A stretch of 45,070 nt of DNA. It comes from Siminovitchia sp047228825 (GTDB lineage: Bacteria; Bacillota; Bacilli; Bacillales; Bacillaceae_C). The stretch is from NCBI RefSeq assembly GCF_047228825.1, contig NZ_JBFEGN010000020.1, forward strand, positions 1 through 45,070, written 5' to 3'. Each line of letters opens with the position of its first letter. Positions within the stretch are counted from its first letter, which is position 1. Made by a program: the position numbers and the translations under genes. This document shows positions 1 through 8,663 of this stretch, one piece after another. Below the pieces are notes generated by a model. It made no database searches and had not been told where the DNA came from. It was given only the letters and a program-made list of their open reading frames with translations.

Positions 1-95
1 TCATCAGATTACACTCCATTTCCAGTAAATTTTTGGGAATTCAGGAATTTACTCGTTTGGAATGCCGAGAGTATATTATGTTATAATTTAAATAA

Positions 96-128
96 CACAT
101 CGTATTAAAAACATAATAACACACTGTG
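96..128 (+). promoter_or_regulatory. two-box operator upstream of the first TetR gene
   Basis: A perfect self-palindromic box CACACTGTG lies at 120-128 and a degenerate box CACATCGTA at 96-104. Their starts are 24 bp apart. The same arrangement with two perfect boxes and the same 24-bp spacing occurs before the paralogous TetR gene at 12444, which supports a real autoregulatory operator. A TATAAT hexamer lies just upstream at 82-87. Confidence 0.6.
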
Positions 129-151
129 CTAAAAAGAGGAAGTGATTTTTC

Positions 152-757
152 ATGCCAAGGATTGTTAATCATGAAAAAAAGAGGAAGTCAATTGCTGAGG
201 CCGCTTGGAGTATTATTAAGGAAGAGGGAATCGAAAAGGCATCTATAAGAAGAGTTGCTATTGAAGCAGGCATGTCTGCTGGAGCGTTAAGACATTATTT
301 TTCAACTAAGGATGAAATGTTATTATTTATCATGGATTATTATCTGGAAGAAGGGAAAAAACGTTCTCAAAGTAAAAGTTGGTCAGACAATCCATTGCAG
401 GCAGTCGCAGAAGTTTTATTGGAGCTTGTACCAATTGATGAAGAAAAGAAAATCGAAACGAGCGTTTGGTGGATCCTTGCACTTCAGTCACTTACAAGTG
501 ATACATTAAAAGAAAAAAAAGATGAAATGACTAACGGTATGTATGAATTAGCAAATTCAATGATCGAGATATTAGTCCTACAAGGGATTTTATCTGATTC
601 AACTAATGTAAAATTAGAAAAAAGTAGGCTAGCGGCATTAATTGATGGATTGTCCATTCATGCTCTGTTAAGACCTGATGTCTACTCTCCAGAAAAGGTG
701 AAGGAAGTAATCCGTTATCATTTAGAAACACTCTGCGATGAAAGTAAATTGAGTTAA
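152..757 (+). CDS. TetR/AcrR family transcriptional regulator
   Basis: This 201-residue protein has the TetR layout: an N-terminal helix-turn-helix (about residues 10-55, with the segments SIRRVAIEAGMSAGALRHYF and FSTKDE) and a divergent helical ligand-binding domain. It is a close paralog of the regulator at 12444; the DNA-binding half and the C-terminal IDGLSIHALLRPDVYSPEK segment are nearly the same. The start is an ATG preceded by GAGGAAGTGA. No intact target gene lies immediately downstream, so its target is its own promoter and possibly the sister operator at 12385-12417. The ligand cannot be predicted. Confidence 0.9.
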   Translation: MPRIVNHEKKRKSIAEAAWSIIKEEGIEKASIRRVAIEAGMSAGALRHYFSTKDEMLLFIMDYYLEEGKKRSQSKSWSDNPLQAVAEVLLELVPIDEEKKIETSVWWILALQSLTSDTLKEKKDEMTNGMYELANSMIEILVLQGILSDSTNVKLEKSRLAALIDGLSIHALLRPDVYSPEKVKEVIRYHLETLCDESKLS

Positions 758-911
758 TTGATCATGTATCTGAAGTTATAGTCCATTTGTGTTATAACGA
801 GATGCACTTCAAAGGGGCATTTTGTTGAACAGTTGCATGAAGTAGGCTTTAGTATATTACAGCTTTTCCTTCCATTACAGGCATAGCCGTCATATTTTTA
901 GTAAAAATACA

Positions 912-1167
912 GTTCACGGATAAGCTTGTAACTAAGTTAAAAATAAATTATTTTAGAATGGCAGTAAATTAGATGAAAAATTCACATTTTTAATCATAGG
1001 TTTAAAAAATAGTTACTTTTCAATAAAAATCTGATAGGAAGTGTGAAAATATGTTGGATACTATATGTTTTTTCTGCAAAAATAAATTTACGATTAATCA
1101 TTCTGATTCACAATATTATAAAATCAAAAAAGGAGAAAATAAATATTATATATGTAAAAGTTGCAAT
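912..1167 (+). repeat. direct repeat A, copy 1
   Basis: This segment is nearly identical to 8816-9079, differing by an 8-bp length change near its left end and a few substitutions. It carries the upstream region and the first about 39 codons of a small zinc-ribbon gene. The stretch 758-911 to its left contains a TATTTTT/AAAAATA hairpin near 891-908 but no gene I can support. Confidence 0.85.
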
Positions 1168-1182
1168 CCTTATAATTTTTGA
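1051..1182 (+). pseudogene. truncated copy of small zinc-ribbon (DUF2197-like) gene
   Basis: The first 39 codons match the intact gene at 8963 almost exactly, including the CxxC (residues 6-9) and the second ICKSC pair. The homology stops after the second CxxC and four unrelated codons lead to a TGA at 1180-1182. The break point coincides with the regulatory region of the TetR gene at 1233, so this copy was cut by a recombination event. A 43-residue product could still be made. Confidence 0.7.
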
Positions 1183-1196
1183 CCATTCATTCTGAA
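1181..1196 (+). promoter_or_regulatory. operator-like half-site before TetR gene
   Basis: GACCATTC at 1181-1188 is the reverse complement of the GAATGGTC half-site found at 1912-1919 upstream of the MFS gene. It lies directly downstream of a TATAAT hexamer at 1171-1176, suitable for repression. Confidence 0.4.
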
Positions 1197-1232
1197 AATG
1201 TTATTCTTTTAAAAGAAAGGGGGAAAAGGCAC

Positions 1233-1817
1233 ATGGCACGACATAAAGAATTTGATGAAGCAAAGGTTCTCAGTAAAGCAATGGAATTCTTTTGGTATCG
1301 GGGTTATGAGGGTACTTCTCTTCAAGAACTACTGAAATATTTGGGAATTGCAAAGCAAAGTATGTATGATACCTATGGAAATAAACACGACTTATTTTTA
1401 GCCTCTTTAAAACATTATGCGGATCAGAAGATAACGTATCTAAATGACGCGCTTGAAAGATATGACTCGCCAAAGGAATCCATCATGTTTGTTTTTTACG
1501 ATTTAGTAAAATTTCTCATTGACGAAGAACGAAAAAAAGGATGCTTTATGATCAATACGGCAGTAGAACTGGCGCCACATGATCAGGAAATTTCGAGATT
1601 GGTTGAAACGAACATGGAGAATGAAGTGTCTGCATTTTATCGGGCATTAATCCGCGCACAAAAAGAAGGTGAATTAAGTGAGCGGCACAATGATCTTATG
1701 GCACTTGCCCGATTCTTGAACCATGCTCGATATAGTTTGTTTATTGCATCTAAATCCACTTCAGATCCCGTTGTTTTAAATGATATTGTTAAAATTACAC
1801 TCTCGGTCTTAGATTAA
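1233..1817 (+). CDS. TetR/AcrR family regulator of the adjacent MFS exporter
   Basis: The product is 194 residues from ATG 1233, chosen because GAAAGGGGG lies just upstream; a longer reading from 1179 has no ribosome binding site and runs through the operator. The N-terminal TetR helix-turn-helix includes GTSLQELLKYLGIAKQSMYD and a following YGNKHDLF segment. The C-terminal part contains GCFMINTAVELAPHD, characteristic of a TetR subgroup that often controls a neighbouring efflux gene. Half-sites of the same operator sequence occur before this gene and before the MFS gene, so it probably represses both. The ligand is unknown. Confidence 0.88.
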   Translation: MARHKEFDEAKVLSKAMEFFWYRGYEGTSLQELLKYLGIAKQSMYDTYGNKHDLFLASLKHYADQKITYLNDALERYDSPKESIMFVFYDLVKFLIDEERKKGCFMINTAVELAPHDQEISRLVETNMENEVSAFYRALIRAQKEGELSERHNDLMALARFLNHARYSLFIASKSTSDPVVLNDIVKITLSVLD

Positions 1818-1852
1818 CCTTTTGCTGACCCTTTTCTTATTTATGATTATTT

Positions 1853-1920
1853 TAGACCGATCAGTCTATAATAACCATTTTTCACTGGGGTTTTTGCGAT
1901 TATATTAGACCGAATGGTCA
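1853..1920 (+). promoter_or_regulatory. paired operator sites before the MFS gene
   Basis: TAGACCGATCAGTCTA (1853-1868) is an imperfect palindrome, and TAGACCGAATGGTC (1906-1919) repeats its left half and has its own GACC/GGTC symmetry. The sites are 53 bp apart, close to five helical turns, and sit between the TetR gene and the MFS start. They are the likely TetR binding sites; this is inferred from symmetry and repetition only. Confidence 0.55.
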
Positions 1921-1936
1921 AAAAAGGAGAGATATT

Positions 1937-3126
1937 GTGGAAAACAACAAAAGGATTGATTCTAAAACGAATCTGGGCATTTTGATGCTTGCTATAGGAA
2001 TGTTTGTTGTTGGGACAGTTGAATTAGTTTTTGCTGGAGTGTTGAAACTGATATCACTGACCTCGGAGTTTCGGTCGCAACTACGGGACAGCTCGTGACC
2101 ATTTATGCTGTTATTTATGCAATAGGTACACCTATTCTCATTTCGTTAACCTCCCGCATAGAGAGGAAAAAGCTGTTATTACTTTCGTTATTCGCTTTTA
2201 TCCTCAGTAACGTCATTGCAGCCATTAGTCCAAATTATATCTTTCTTATGATCTCAAGAATGATTGCAGCCATTAGTGCCGGGATATTTAGCGTATCTTC
2301 CATTGCATTTGCTGCCAAACTAGTCCCTCCCGAAAAAGCAGGGAAAGCAATCGGGACAACGGTTATGGGATTTAGCTCTTCATTGGTTTTAGGGGTACCT
2401 CTAGGAACAGTTGTAGGAGAAGCATTTGGATGGAGAATGACGTTCACTTTTGTGGCACTTGTTACTCTTCTTCCTGTGTTTGGAATTTGGCTATTTACTC
2501 AGAAAGTAAAAGGAGAGGATCCAGTACCGCTAAAAACACAGTTTTCTATCTTACGAAAACCCGCAATGGTTATGGGGCAATTGGTGAGTGCGTTCGTATT
2601 TATTGGCCAATTTTCTCTGTATACGTATTTCACACCCTTCTTGCATCATCTGGCTAGTTTTAATATGGGAAAAATTACCATCGCATTCTTTGTTTTAGGC
2701 ATATTTGGTATTCTAGGAAGTTATATAGGTGGTTATAGCGTAGATAAGTGGGGTGTTAAGAAGACGTTATTTGTAACGATAGGTAGTAGGGTACTTACAT
2801 TCTTTTTACTTCCGCTGGTTGGGGAACATCCTATTTTTTTATTTTTGATCATGATGGTATGGAGTGCTTCCGGCTGGGCAACGACTCCCGCGAATCAAAC
2901 ATATCTTAGATCTTTGGCTCCAAAATTAGCGGATATGATTATTGCGGTGAATACATCTTTCATGCAATTAGGTATTGCTTTAGGATCAGCAATGGGAGGA
3001 TTAATCATCAGCAATCATTATTCTTATACCTCACTAAGTTGGTTTGCAGGAGTTATTACCTTGGTTGGTTTATTTTCTTTTTTTCTCTCCATTTCCCTTT
3101 CCAATAGGCAAGATACTATCCAATAG
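1937..3126 (+). pseudogene. MFS drug exporter (DHA1 type) interrupted by one frameshift
   Basis: A GTG start at 1937 with AAAGGAG upstream begins a normal MFS N-terminus (MFVVGTVELVFAGVLKL). At about 2053-2056 one base is missing: the frame that continues the family sequence (TDLGVSVATTGQLVTIYAV) is shifted by one and runs open to 3126, giving about 396 residues in total, the usual family length. The first frame stops at TGA 2096-2098, overlapping a GTG at 2095 in the other frame, so a reinitiated 343-residue fragment lacking the first helices is possible. It resembles AraJ/YdhP-like exporters. It is either a recent pseudogene or a sequence error. Confidence 0.8.
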
Positions 3127-3249
3127 GATGTTTAAATTTTTATATCCAACTAGCTTATGTTTAGTTGCACCTTTTAAAAAAATGAAATGAAAGAGGGATT
3201 AGTTTGATTATTGCCAAATTCCGAAAGATAAAATGGTAAATGGAAGTCG

Positions 3250-3428
3250 CATAGAAAAGGGGACAAAACGCTTTGGGGAATTAAGACGTTTAATGCCCGA
3301 ATTTAACGCAAGCTGTACCAACGCAACAACTCAAAGAGCTGGAAAAAGACGGACTGGTCACCCGTGTTGTGTATCAGGAAGTTCCACCAAGAGGTGATAT
3401 GTTGCGAGATTTCATGCATAGAAAATAA
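3250..3428 (+). pseudogene. HxlR-family regulator remnant
   Basis: Two frames together spell the core of an HxlR winged helix: GTKRFGELRRLMP in one frame, then after a one-base shift TQAVPTQQLKELEKDGLVTR and VVYQEVPPR in another. The conserved start with its CP motif and the C-terminal PKVEYSLTE segment are missing, and an unrelated tail ends at TAA 3426-3428. It is clearly inactive. The rest of 3127-3511 holds no gene I can support. Confidence 0.7.
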
Positions 3429-3511
3429 TCATTATGTTCCAATAAATTTTCCACACACTGAACAGTCTTTCTGCATTCTATATATAGAAATGTGTAAAGG
3501 GGCTGGTCGTC

Positions 3512-5239
3512 ATGTCTTTAACAAAGTTTGTCGATAAATTGCCGATAATTCCAACGCATAAACCAATTGGGACATATCAAGGAGTTCCCTATTTTGAAGT
3601 GTCCATGCGACAGATAAAGCAGAAGCTGCATCGTGATTTGCCGCCAACGACTGTTTGGGGATATAACGGTATCTATCCTGGTCCAACATTTGAAGCGATC
3701 AGGAATCAGCCGATCTATGTGAAATGGAAGAATAAGCTTCCATTTGAGCATCTCTTACCTGTTGATCGAAGCCTTATGGGTGCTGGAACTGACCAACCTT
3801 CCGTCCGTACGGTTGTTCATTTACATGGGGGGCGTAATCGACCTGAAAATGACGGGTCACCCGATGCATGGTTCACACGTGACTTTGGAAAAAAAGGTCC
3901 AAATTTTGTTAAAGAGATCTACTATTATCCAAATTGTCAGCGTTCTGCAACTCTTTGGTATCATGACCATGCCCTGGGAATCACTCGTTTGAATGTATAT
4001 GCCGGATTATCCGGGTTTTATATAATTCGTGATCAGCAAGAAGAGGAGTTGAATCTGCCAAGCGGGGATTATGAAATCCCTTTGCTGATTCAAGACAAGT
4101 CTTTTTATCCTAACGGAGAGCTCTATTATCCTGCTAAACCAGATAAACCACCAGCAACTGCACCCAATTCGCCGCCTATGCCCAATCCCTCTATTGTGCC
4201 AGAGTTTTTTGGTGATACAATTCTAGTCAATGGCAAAGTTTGGCCCTATCTTGAAGTAGAACCTCGTAAATACCGTTTTCGCATCCTAAATGGATCAAAT
4301 GCTCGTTTTTATGAGCTACGGTTAAACAATGGACAACAATTTATTCAAATTGGTACAGACGGCGGCTTACTAGGGTCTCCAGTCGAAGTAAATACGATTC
4401 TGCTTTCGCCTGCAGAGCGTGCCGATATTATTATTGACTTTTCTAAAAGTAAGGGAGAACAAATTATTCTTACCAATAGTGCGAATGCACCATTCCCGGG
4501 GGGCAGTGGTGATGCTCCAACAGCCGATACCTCACAAATTATGGAGTTTCGAGTTAACGAACATCAGGAAATTGCTGATTCTAGTATAATTCCCGCGAAA
4601 CTAAGCTGTATGGAAATATTAAATCCCATAGAATCTACTTATACTCGAGTGAACACATTAGATGAGGATACGGATGAGTATGGTCGTCCATTCCAATTGC
4701 TCAATAAAATGATGTGGGGGGAGCAGCCTATTACAGAGACGCCTTCCAACGGCAAAATTGAAATTTGGGAGTTTTACAATATGACTAACGATTCGCACCC
4801 GATTCACCTGCATCTCGTCCATTTTCAAATCCTAGACCAAGCGAAGTTTAGTGGAAATCCCCTTCATCCAGAAAATCCAAAAGAACCGTTGGTAATAGGA
4901 GATCGAATCCCACCTCTACCAAATGAACGTGGCTGGAAAGACACAGTACGTGTTGACCCGGGAATGGTCACACGGATCATTGCCCGTTTTGGCCCTTACA
5001 CTGGAATCTACCCATGGCATTGCCATATGCTTGAGCATGAAGACCATGATATGATGCGACCCTACGAAGTGTTGAGGAACCCATCGTTTGATCCGTGTGC
5101 AGCGATTCCGTCCGTATGTGCAGATGATTCTTTTGCACAATGCTTCAATAATGGAATGTGTCGAGACTATCCTAAGGAGTCAGCTCAAGAGGCTGATATC
5201 ATAGTGAAAATAGGGGAGCGTATAATAAAAAGGTTTTGA
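3512..5239 (+). CDS. cotA: CotA-type multicopper oxidase (spore-coat laccase) with Cys-rich tail
   Basis: The 575-residue protein has three cupredoxin domains and all copper motifs: HLHGG (residues 103-107), WYHDH (149-153), HPIHLH (429-434) and HCHMLEHEDHDMM (503-515), the last supplying the type 1 ligands Cys504, His509 and Met514. No signal peptide is visible, as expected for a coat protein. The family norm is about 510 residues, and the match to CotA ends near residue 525. The remaining 50 residues contain four cysteines (C529, C536, C544, C550) and an acidic/basic tail, which is unusual. The start has AAAGGGGC upstream. Expected activity is oxidation of phenolics, ABTS-like compounds and bilirubin with reduction of oxygen to water. 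Confidence 0.92.
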   Translation: MSLTKFVDKLPIIPTHKPIGTYQGVPYFEVSMRQIKQKLHRDLPPTTVWGYNGIYPGPTFEAIRNQPIYVKWKNKLPFEHLLPVDRSLMGAGTDQPSVRTVVHLHGGRNRPENDGSPDAWFTRDFGKKGPNFVKEIYYYPNCQRSATLWYHDHALGITRLNVYAGLSGFYIIRDQQEEELNLPSGDYEIPLLIQDKSFYPNGELYYPAKPDKPPATAPNSPPMPNPSIVPEFFGDTILVNGKVWPYLEVEPRKYRFRILNGSNARFYELRLNNGQQFIQIGTDGGLLGSPVEVNTILLSPAERADIIIDFSKSKGEQIILTNSANAPFPGGSGDAPTADTSQIMEFRVNEHQEIADSSIIPAKLSCMEILNPIESTYTRVNTLDEDTDEYGRPFQLLNKMMWGEQPITETPSNGKIEIWEFYNMTNDSHPIHLHLVHFQILDQAKFSGNPLHPENPKEPLVIGDRIPPLPNERGWKDTVRVDPGMVTRIIARFGPYTGIYPWHCHMLEHEDHDMMRPYEVLRNPSFDPCAAIPSVCADDSFAQCFNNGMCRDYPKESAQEADIIVKIGERIIKRF

Positions 5240-5308
5240 TGGGAGACAGAGAAAGAGATTTGAAATCAGGATACCCATACTAAAGAGAGATACCAAACGG
5301 TGAACATT

Positions 5309-6217
5309 TTATTTGTAAAGTTTCACTGTCTCCTCCAAAATATTCAAATATTTAGCAATAAAGCTTTTTGGCTTTATAATTTTAACTTTATTGCCGAATC
5401 CCGCTAAAAACTGGTAGGCAAATTGATTCTCAGGTAATTCAATAGTCGCAAGATAACTTCTTGGAGTCACTTTTGTTACGACATTTTTTCCGTATCTCTC
5501 GATAAATTGATCTCTTACAACAACATCTATCAATAGCTGTACACTAACCAAATTTGACTGTTTATTATGTTGCTTTTCTTCTTCCAAAACTTTATCAGGT
5601 CTTGGAACAAAAAAACCGTCTTTTTGGATATTTGCTATCCTCGTCACTTTAAATGTTCGATAATCTTCCCGTTCTAAACTATAACCATAAAGATACCAAT
5701 GCATTTCACTTACATACATCATATAGGGTTCTACGACTCTATATGTTATGTTTCCTTTTTGGTCTACATACTCAAACTTTAATAACCAATTATTTTCAAT
5801 GGCTTGTTTGATAAATAAAATATCTTCTTTAATTTGACTTCTCCCTGCCCAATCATAAAAAGATAAATCAAGTTTTGGAGCTATATCTGTGCTGGTCATT
5901 CCTTTGATTTTTTGAATAGTCGTTTGAATTTCTTGATTCGTAATCAGTTGCTCAAAACCCCCTAAAGCTACGAGTATATTTTCAATATCTTTGTTATTTA
6001 ATAATCGTTTATCGAATTTATACTCTTCCATCAGTGTGTATCCGCCTTCAACACCATATTTGGCATAAATAGGGATGTTTGCATAACTTAGTGTTTCCAT
6101 ATCACGCTGAATAGTTCGTCTTGTTACATGAAAAAGTCGACTAAATTCTGATGCCGAAACAACCTCTTTTTGTAATAAGATCATCACGATCGAGATAAGT
6201 CTCTCAATTTTTTTCAT
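5309..6217 (-). CDS. WYL-domain transcriptional regulator (YafY/YobV type)
   Basis: The 302-residue protein has an N-terminal DeoR-like winged helix (residues 1-60, with SASEFSRLFHVTRRTIQRDM), then a WYL domain (about 135-210, including MHWYLYGYSLEREDYRTFKVTRI) and a C-terminal WCX-like extension. It is divergent from the VOC gene at 6292 with only 74 bp between the starts, and a GACATA/TATGTC inverted repeat lies in that gap. The usual role of such pairs is repression of the divergent gene and of its own, with the ligand sensed by the WYL domain. The ligand is unknown. AGGAGGAAAAT precedes the ATG. Confidence 0.88.
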   Translation of the reverse strand: MKKIERLISIVMILLQKEVVSASEFSRLFHVTRRTIQRDMETLSYANIPIYAKYGVEGGYTLMEEYKFDKRLLNNKDIENILVALGGFEQLITNQEIQTTIQKIKGMTSTDIAPKLDLSFYDWAGRSQIKEDILFIKQAIENNWLLKFEYVDQKGNITYRVVEPYMMYVSEMHWYLYGYSLEREDYRTFKVTRIANIQKDGFFVPRPDKVLEEEKQHNKQSNLVSVQLLIDVVVRDQFIERYGKNVVTKVTPRSYLATIELPENQFAYQFLAGFGNKVKIIKPKSFIAKYLNILEETVKLYK

Positions 6218-6234
6218 ATTTTCCTCCTATATAC

Positions 6235-6248
6235 GACATACATATGTC
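6235..6248 (+). promoter_or_regulatory. inverted repeat in divergent WYL/VOC promoter
   Basis: GACATA-CA-TATGTC is a perfect 6-bp inverted repeat midway between the two divergent starts. A TATACT hexamer at 6262-6267 is a possible -10 box for the VOC gene. The repeat is the likely binding site for the WYL regulator. Confidence 0.55.
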
Positions 6249-6291
6249 ACCTATGTGCTATTATACTGCAAATATGAAAAGGAGGAAATAA

Positions 6292-6750
6292 ATGATGAAA
6301 GCAATAACGTATCTACAATTTGATGGAAAAGCAGAAGAAGCGTTAGCCTTTTATAAAAAGGCGTTACAAGCAACAAGCGTAAAAAAAGTGAGATTTGGTG
6401 CTTTTGATCAAGACCCAAATGCTCCATTAACAGAAGAGGAGCAAAACATGATTATGGAATCTCGTATTGAGTTTTCAGGGAATGTTTTAATGCTCTCTGA
6501 TGTTCTGCCCTCTATGCAAGCTGTGACTGGCGAAGTCATAAAGGGAAATGCTCTCTTAATTAGTATCATTGATGCTGATCCAGAGATGAATAAACAAATT
6601 TTCGAAAAGCTATCAGAAGGTGGTACTGTGATCATGCCGTTATCTTCTACTCCATGGTCAGCTAGTTTTGGAATGTTAATCGATAAATTTGGTGTAATGT
6701 GGAAGTTTAATAGTGAAGCAAGTAAATTTCTAGATAGTTTTGTAAGTTAA
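6292..6750 (+). CDS. VOC superfamily protein, PhnB/YjdN-like
   Basis: The 152-residue protein has the glyoxalase/bleomycin-resistance fold of the PhnB-like subgroup: it opens with AITYLQFDGKAEEALAFYKKA, has an ESRIEFSGNVLMLSDVLP segment, and closes with WSASFGMLIDKFGVMWKFN. Members bind or modify small molecules as dimers, and substrates are rarely known. GGAGG at 6281-6285 supports ATG 6292 over the second ATG at 6295. It is divergent from and probably controlled by the WYL regulator. Confidence 0.85.
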   Translation: MMKAITYLQFDGKAEEALAFYKKALQATSVKKVRFGAFDQDPNAPLTEEEQNMIMESRIEFSGNVLMLSDVLPSMQAVTGEVIKGNALLISIIDADPEMNKQIFEKLSEGGTVIMPLSSTPWSASFGMLIDKFGVMWKFNSEASKFLDSFVS

Positions 6751-6798
6751 ATTTGTATTGTGGGGATTAAGACTCTCCAATATTTTTATTATCAGACC

Positions 6799-6828
6799 CT
6801 GAAATTCCTTTATGATAAGGGATTTCAG
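6799..6828 (+). terminator. hairpin after VOC gene
   Basis: CTGAAATTCCTT and AAGGGATTTCAG pair over 12 bp (one G-T) with a TATGAT loop. No T-run follows, so termination is plausible but not certain. Confidence 0.5.
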
Positions 6829-6874
6829 GTCGGATTAACCCCGAAATTTTAGACATTAGCGCTCTTAATCGAAT

Positions 6875-7114
6875 TTGGCCGCTGCAATTTGGCGCTTCAT
6901 TCTAGTTTTCGCGCTACATTTTATATGCCCTGTCGCCATTTTTGGAATGACTGTAACAGATGTCGTACTCATCTGGCATGTCCTAACAATCTATCAGCCG
7001 GATTTAATTCTTTGGATGAAGATTATGGCCATTGCTGTGTCCCTAAAAGGCGTTGTGGAGATTTTGCTGTTTATTCGACTTTTTGCAATAGGCCGGTCCA
7101 ATGAAGACACTTGA
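6875..7114 (+). CDS. small hypothetical membrane protein
   Basis: A 79-residue frame from TTG 6875 encodes two hydrophobic segments (about residues 6-32 and 42-70) and a short charged tail. I do not recognise the family. There is no good ribosome binding site and a stop lies just upstream in frame, so it could equally be the tail end of a lost membrane protein gene. The region 7115-7402 after it contains no further gene I can support. Confidence 0.3.
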   Translation: MAAAIWRFILVFALHFICPVAIFGMTVTDVVLIWHVLTIYQPDLILWMKIMAIAVSLKGVVEILLFIRLFAIGRSNEDT

Positions 7115-7402
7115 ATGGAAGAAGGACTTTTCTGTATGAGCAAGAAGAAAGTGAACCATTTCGTAATTTTATTTTGCATCTCTTTTGAAAAAAATTTAAT
7201 GGAACGAACAAATTTCAGTGGCATATATGTTACATTAAAACTAATAAAGCAATCTTAGAGCTCGTTTGATATCATTCCGATTTTCGTTAAAGAAGACGAA
7301 GAACATTTACAAAATAGATCTGTGATATTTTTTATTATTCCTTTACGTATATTGGAACAGATTTAGATTTAAAAAAATTATGGTGCAGGGAGGTGGGGAC
7401 TT

Positions 7403-8101
7403 GTGGAATATATTTTTATGGCTGCTCGGTGGTCCCATATTATAGGGGGCTTCTTGGCATTATTTGTGTTTTGGATTCCAATCGTTACGAGAAAGGGGAG
7501 AAAGGTTCATCGACGCAGTGGCTGGATATATGTAGTTGCGATGAGCATTGTGTCCGTTTCAGCATTATATATGGGGATTTATCGTCTTGCGTGGGATTCG
7601 TCATTTGATGCAGATGATGTTCCCTTTTCTTGGTTTCTGATTTTTATTGCTATTTTAAGTGGTGGGGCTGTATGGTATGGTTTACGTGTCCTTCGTTATA
7701 AAACGCGCAGAATAGGACATAGAAAAGCAATGGATCTATTGCTGCCGATACTATTACTTATCTCTGGTATCGCCATTAGTATATATGGTTGGAAAATAGA
7801 TTTTCCCTTATTGAAGTTTTTTCCTATTGTAGGTGTGTTCTTGGGAGGGGCTCAACTGCAATATTGGTTGTCATCTCCGACTAGAAGGTCGCATTGGATA
7901 GTAGAACATATTATAGGTATGCTGACGTGCTGTATTGCTACCGTAACTGCATTTACTGTATTTGGTGCGCCGAGGCTTCTTCACGTTGAATCCGTAAGTC
8001 TGGTCGTATGGGTCATCCCAATCGTTGTTTTTGTTCCGCTTATTATTGGATTCACTACCTATTATACAAATAAAATGGACGGAAAACGTTCTGCATCTTG
8101 A
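7403..8101 (+). CDS. multi-pass membrane protein, DUF2306-like
   Basis: This 232-residue protein starts at GTG 7403 with AGGGAGGTGG 6-8 bases upstream. About six to seven membrane helices are visible, with conserved histidines near the first helix (WSHIIGGFLALF) and a loop RRIGHRKAMD in the middle, followed by RSHWIVEHIIGML. These fit uncharacterised DUF2306-type proteins, whose paired histidines suggest haem or metal binding, but no function is established. It is flanked by intergenic gaps and seems to be transcribed alone. Confidence 0.65.
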   Translation: MEYIFMAARWSHIIGGFLALFVFWIPIVTRKGRKVHRRSGWIYVVAMSIVSVSALYMGIYRLAWDSSFDADDVPFSWFLIFIAILSGGAVWYGLRVLRYKTRRIGHRKAMDLLLPILLLISGIAISIYGWKIDFPLLKFFPIVGVFLGGAQLQYWLSSPTRRSHWIVEHIIGMLTCCIATVTAFTVFGAPRLLHVESVSLVVWVIPIVVFVPLIIGFTTYYTNKMDGKRSAS

Positions 8102-8216
8102 TCGTGTGAAAAGAATATTTCCAATAATCAATCAGTGAACCCCTTTTATTTCCCTATGAATATCGGTACAATTTTTTTTAAACTCTATTTTAAAAATAAA
8201 GTATGAGGAGAAACAA

Positions 8217-8663
8217 ATGAATAATAAATATGTTACCTACAAAAAGTTACAGTCTGGCAATGAAAAGGATTTTCATGATTTAGTCTTGTTATTCAATGAT
8301 GTTTTTGAGACTGAAAATGACGTAAATAAGGAGAATATCAGACGATTGCTGAACAATCCAAGTTTTGTATGTTTGGTCGCTTTTCATCATCATGAGGTTA
8401 TTGGTGGAATAACTGCTTATGAGCTCATGTCATATGATAAGCCTGGATCTGTGATGTATGTTTATGATTTAGCAGTTCAAAATATCCATCAGCGAAGCGG
8501 GATTGGCAGTAGATTGGTTTCAGAGTTATTAGCGGATTGCAGGCAAAAAGGAATAAAGGAACTATTTGTCCAAGCGGAGGAAGCTGACGCACATGCAGTT
8601 CAATTTTATCAGAAATTGGGAGGCGAATCTTTTAAAACACGCCAGTTTCATTTTAATCTTTAA
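8217..8663 (+). CDS. AAC(3)-I-like GNAT acetyltransferase
   Basis: The 148-residue protein resembles the aminoglycoside 3-N-acetyltransferase type I group: LLNNPSFVCLVAFHHHEVIG, then GITAYELMSYDKPGSVMYVY, DLAVQNIHQRSGIGSRLVSELL containing the acetyl-CoA site R-S-G-I-G, and a C-terminal QFYQKLGGESFKTRQFHF. Length fits the family (about 150). Homology to AAC(3)-I suggests acetyl transfer to aminoglycosides, but chromosomal Bacillales members are mostly untested. ATG 8217 follows a GAGGAGAAAC site. The 3' 264 bp and the hairpin region behind it are duplicated at 16473-16893. Confidence 0.8.
   Translation: MNNKYVTYKKLQSGNEKDFHDLVLLFNDVFETENDVNKENIRRLLNNPSFVCLVAFHHHEVIGGITAYELMSYDKPGSVMYVYDLAVQNIHQRSGIGSRLVSELLADCRQKGIKELFVQAEEADAHAVQFYQKLGGESFKTRQFHFNL

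Noticed and set aside
7871..8131. 86-residue minus-strand frame opposite the DUF2306-like gene
   Set aside because: It is antisense to a gene with clear membrane-protein coding character and has no ribosome binding site or family resemblance.
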